Assembly (NCBI GenBank): GCA_900545735.1
Contig: URAC01000038.1
Span: forward strand, 1 to 8,370
DNA length: 8,370 bases
Origin: an uncultured Bacillota bacterium
GTDB lineage: Bacteria > Bacillota > Clostridia > Christensenellales > UBA1242
Direction of reading: 5' to 3'
The notes under the pieces are model-generated. The model was not told the DNA's origin and searched no databases. It worked only from the letters and a program-made list of their open reading frames with translations. A program made the translations under genes and the position numbers. This document shows, in pieces, positions 6,692 to 8,370 of this stretch. The stretch's first letter is position 1; each line of letters starts with the position of its first letter.

Positions 6692-7081
6692 ATGAGAAGA
6701 GATGCAAGAGAATTAGCATTTAAATTAATTTTTGAAAGTGAGTTCAATAGTCAAATTGATGTTGAACTTTCTTTTATGTCAGATTTAGAAGAAGTTGTCT
6801 TAACTGACGAAGAAAAGAAGTTCGCCAGTCAATTATTTGAATTGTATCAATACAACAAAGAAGAGATTGAAGATGAAATTTCAATAAGATTAAAAGGATA
6901 TGAATTAAATAGGGTGTATAAAGTTGATATTGCACTTTTAAAATTGGCTTTAACGGAACTCAAATATTATAAAAAAACTCCAGCGCCAGTTGTCATTAAT
7001 GAAACGCTTGAATTATGTAAAAAATATTCAACAGAAAATAGCCCTAAATTTTTAAATGGTGTTTTAGGTGCGTTAGTCTAA
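6692..7081 (+). CDS. nusB: Transcription antitermination factor NusB
   Basis: RNA-binding helical protein that, with NusE (ribosomal protein S10), binds boxA RNA and supports antitermination on rRNA operons. The 129 residues are slightly short but complete for the family (about 130-150). The start MRRDARELAFKLIF (1-14) is the typical Arg-rich first helix. The diagnostic C-terminal half is present: DIALLKLALTELKY (79-92), VVINETLELCKKYS (100-113) and SPKFLNGVLGAL (117-128), matching the usual A-INE--EL-K-[FY]----S-KF-NGVL pattern. The ribosome binding site is only a modest GAGAGA (6682-6687). It sits 11 bp after asp23 and 11 bp before xseA. folD, found between nusB and xseA in B. subtilis, is not here. 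Confidence 0.96.
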   Translation: MRRDARELAFKLIFESEFNSQIDVELSFMSDLEEVVLTDEEKKFASQLFELYQYNKEEIEDEISIRLKGYELNRVYKVDIALLKLALTELKYYKKTPAPVVINETLELCKKYSTENSPKFLNGVLGALV

Positions 7082-7092
7082 AAGGGTAAACA

Positions 7093-8202
7093 ATGCAAGA
7101 AAATGCGATTTCAGTTTCAAAATTATGTGGTTATATAAAAAGCATCTTCGACAGCGAAGAATTGCTTCATAATATTTCAGTTTATGGGGAAATAAGCGGC
7201 CTTTCCATATCTCACGGAAATGCCTTTTTTGATTTGAAAGATGATAAAGCCCTTATTCCTTGCGTCTATTTTGGCATAATGGAAGAACTTAAAAATGGTG
7301 ATAAAATTATCGCAGTGGGTTCGCCAAATTATTACGTTAAGGGCGGAAAATTAAATTTTAATGTCATCAAAACAACTCCTTTTGGACTGGGTGAAATCTA
7401 TAAAAAATTTTTGGAAACAAAAGCCAAATTGGAAAGCGAAGGGTTGTTTGATGAAAGCCGCAAAAAAGAGTTGCCTAAAAATATCAAAAGAATAGGCGTT
7501 GTAACCAGCGAAACGGGAGCAGTCATTCAAGATATTATTAATATTATAACAAGAAGGGACGACAGCGTAGATATTGTGCTATACCCTTCAAGCGTTCAAG
7601 GCATTTATGCTGAAAATGAAATAATAAGCGGCATAAGATTTTTGGACGACTATGATGTTGATGTCATTGTTGTTGCTCGTGGTGGCGGCTCATTTGAAGA
7701 TTTGAATGTTTATAATTCCGAAAGATTAGCTAGAATAATTACAGAATGTAAAAAGCCAATCATTTCTGCTGTGGGCCACGAAACAGATTACACAATAATA
7801 GATTTTGTGTCCGATTTAAGGGCTCCAACGCCTTCTGCGGCCGCGGAGTTATTAACAAAGCCTAAGAATGATAGAAAGTTAAATTTGCTTGCCAATTTTG
7901 AGTATATAACGCAACAAATAAAGCAACAAATTTTGGATAAATATGATTTTATTGAAGATTGCAAATCTCAATTCAAAAGTTTATTTGTAAATAAAATTAG
8001 AGAAAAAGAATATCAACTTGCATTAATTCAAAAAACGCTAGAAAAACATAATCCGAAAGAACTTTTGAATAAAGGCTATGCGTTTATAGAAAAAGACAAT
8101 AAGAGTGCAAGGATTGACGATTTACAAATCAACGATAAAATTAACATAATTTTGAAAGGCGGAAGCATCGTTTCAAAAATTGAAAAAATTAACAAAAATT
8201 GA
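7093..8202 (+). CDS. xseA: Exodeoxyribonuclease VII large subunit
   Basis: Catalytic subunit of exonuclease VII, which with several XseB subunits degrades single-stranded DNA from both ends to short oligonucleotides. An N-terminal OB-fold DNA-binding domain (about 5-95) includes VYGEISGLS (30-38) and YVKGGKLNF. The catalytic domain (about 120-260) has GVVTSETGAVIQDI (135-148), ARGGGSFEDL (195-204), SAVGHETDYTI (225-235) and LRAPTPSAAAEL (242-253). After a short helical region (about 258-318) comes the C-terminal NPKELLNKGYAFIE module (320-333) and a final beta segment. It has 369 residues against about 450 in B. subtilis and E. coli. The loss falls in the long coiled coil that carries XseB, while the catalytic motifs are intact. 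ATG 7093 has AAAGGG upstream. Confidence 0.96.
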   Translation: MQENAISVSKLCGYIKSIFDSEELLHNISVYGEISGLSISHGNAFFDLKDDKALIPCVYFGIMEELKNGDKIIAVGSPNYYVKGGKLNFNVIKTTPFGLGEIYKKFLETKAKLESEGLFDESRKKELPKNIKRIGVVTSETGAVIQDIINIITRRDDSVDIVLYPSSVQGIYAENEIISGIRFLDDYDVDVIVVARGGGSFEDLNVYNSERLARIITECKKPIISAVGHETDYTIIDFVSDLRAPTPSAAAELLTKPKNDRKLNLLANFEYITQQIKQQILDKYDFIEDCKSQFKSLFVNKIREKEYQLALIQKTLEKHNPKELLNKGYAFIEKDNKSARIDDLQINDKINIILKGGSIVSKIEKINKN

Positions 8203-8228
8203 ATATGAATATTTGTTCGCATTAAAAA

Positions 8229-8256
8229 TAAAAATCGCTTAGGATTAAGATTTTTA
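8229..8256 (+). other. AT-rich hairpin between xseA and xseB
   Basis: The 76-bp gap contains TAAAAAT (8229-8235) pairing with ATTTTTA (8250-8256) and an inner CTTA/TAAG stem (8238-8241 with 8246-8249) closed by a GGAT loop, with a two-base CG bulge. The five T on the 3' side are mostly paired, so it looks more like a weak attenuator, RNA-processing or stability hairpin than a full terminator. Such structures arise easily by chance in AT-rich spacers. Confidence 0.35.
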
Positions 8257-8278
8257 AATTGTTTAAAAGGGGAGAAAA

Positions 8279-8324
8279 ATGGAAGAGAAGAGAGATTTTG
8301 AAAAATGGGAAGAAAGATTAAATC
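8279..8324 (+). CDS. xseB: Exodeoxyribonuclease VII small subunit, 3'-truncated
   Basis: Only the first 15 codons remain before adapter sequence begins at 8325: MEEKRDFEKWEERLN. The F-E-K-x4-L pattern (Phe7, Leu14) matches the start of XseB, where FEKALSEL-type sequence opens the first helix that binds the XseA coiled coil. The position directly after xseA is the usual one. ATG 8279 has a very strong AAAAGGGGAG ribosome binding site (8265-8274), which supports a real gene start. The gap of 76 bp is wider than the near-contact or overlap usual for this pair. Identity rests on context plus a short match. Codons read past 8324 are adapter. Confidence 0.75.
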
Positions 8325-8370
8325 CTGTCTCTTATACACATCTGACGCTGCCGACGATAAGGCTCGTGTA
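8325..8370 (-). other. Nextera/Tn5 library adapter with P5-side index (artefact)
   Basis: Bases 8325-8343 are the reverse-complement Tn5 mosaic end CTGTCTCTTATACACATCT. Bases 8344-8357 (GACGCTGCCGACGA) are the read-1 adapter arm. Bases 8358-8365 (TAAGGCTC) are an 8-base i5 index, reverse complement GAGCCTTA, which matches my memory of S521. Bases 8366-8370 (GTGTA) start the P5 tail. Read on the minus strand, a GTG within the mosaic end yields proteins beginning MYKRQ, a known contamination signature. No biological feature should be called here. Confidence 0.98.

Noticed and set aside
8076..8339. Minus-strand 87-residue reading frame beginning MYKRQ
   Set aside because: It starts in the Tn5 mosaic end and runs antisense through the 3' end of xseA, which is clearly coding on the + strand.
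1..8370. CRISPR arrays, tRNA/rRNA genes, insertion sequences, phage or defence genes
   Set aside because: None seen. Nearly all genomic sequence is accounted for by recognised genes with short spacers, and there are no direct-repeat arrays or transposase motifs.

Overview
This is an AT-rich stretch of chromosome from a spore-forming, low-GC Bacillota bacterium, most likely an uncultured member of the Clostridia. The evidence is the complete eight-gene spoIIIA sporulation operon, strong AGGAG-type ribosome binding sites, TTG starts on two genes, and the standard genetic code (TGA is a stop in spoIIIAD and xseA, and TGG encodes Trp). All genes are on the + strand. The sequence does not allow a genus-level call.

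Both ends are not biological. Bases 1-46 and 8325-8370 are untrimmed Nextera/Tn5 library sequence, including sample index barcodes, so genuine genomic sequence runs only from 47 to 8324. This creates false protein starts at both ends and truncates the first gene (a sugar-type MFS symporter) and the last gene (xseB).

Layout: (1) 47-1223, the 3' part of a GPH/MFS_2-family cation symporter, closed by a good intrinsic terminator at 1246-1275. (2) 1314-6196, spoIIIAA-AB-AC-AD-AE-AF-AG-AH, tightly packed with gaps of at most 19 bp and one 4-bp overlap. These encode the SpoIIIA part of the 'feeding tube' secretion-like channel between mother cell and forespore, which is needed for late forespore sigma-G activity. 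(3) 6197-6296, a 100-bp gap with a probable vegetative promoter followed at once by a perfect 11-bp inverted repeat. (4) 6297-8324, a housekeeping run: Asp23/Gls24-family protein (yqhY position), nusB, xseA and the first 15 codons of xseB.

The order matches the Bacillus subtilis spoIIIA-accBC-yqhY-nusB-folD-xseA-xseB region, but accB, accC and folD are missing, so the sporulation and housekeeping blocks are directly adjacent. I found no novel gene system. The points worth a second look are the adapter contamination, the inverted repeat at the start of the asp23-nusB-xseA transcript, short XseA and SpoIIIAH proteins, and matching Thr-rich linkers in SpoIIIAG and SpoIIIAH.
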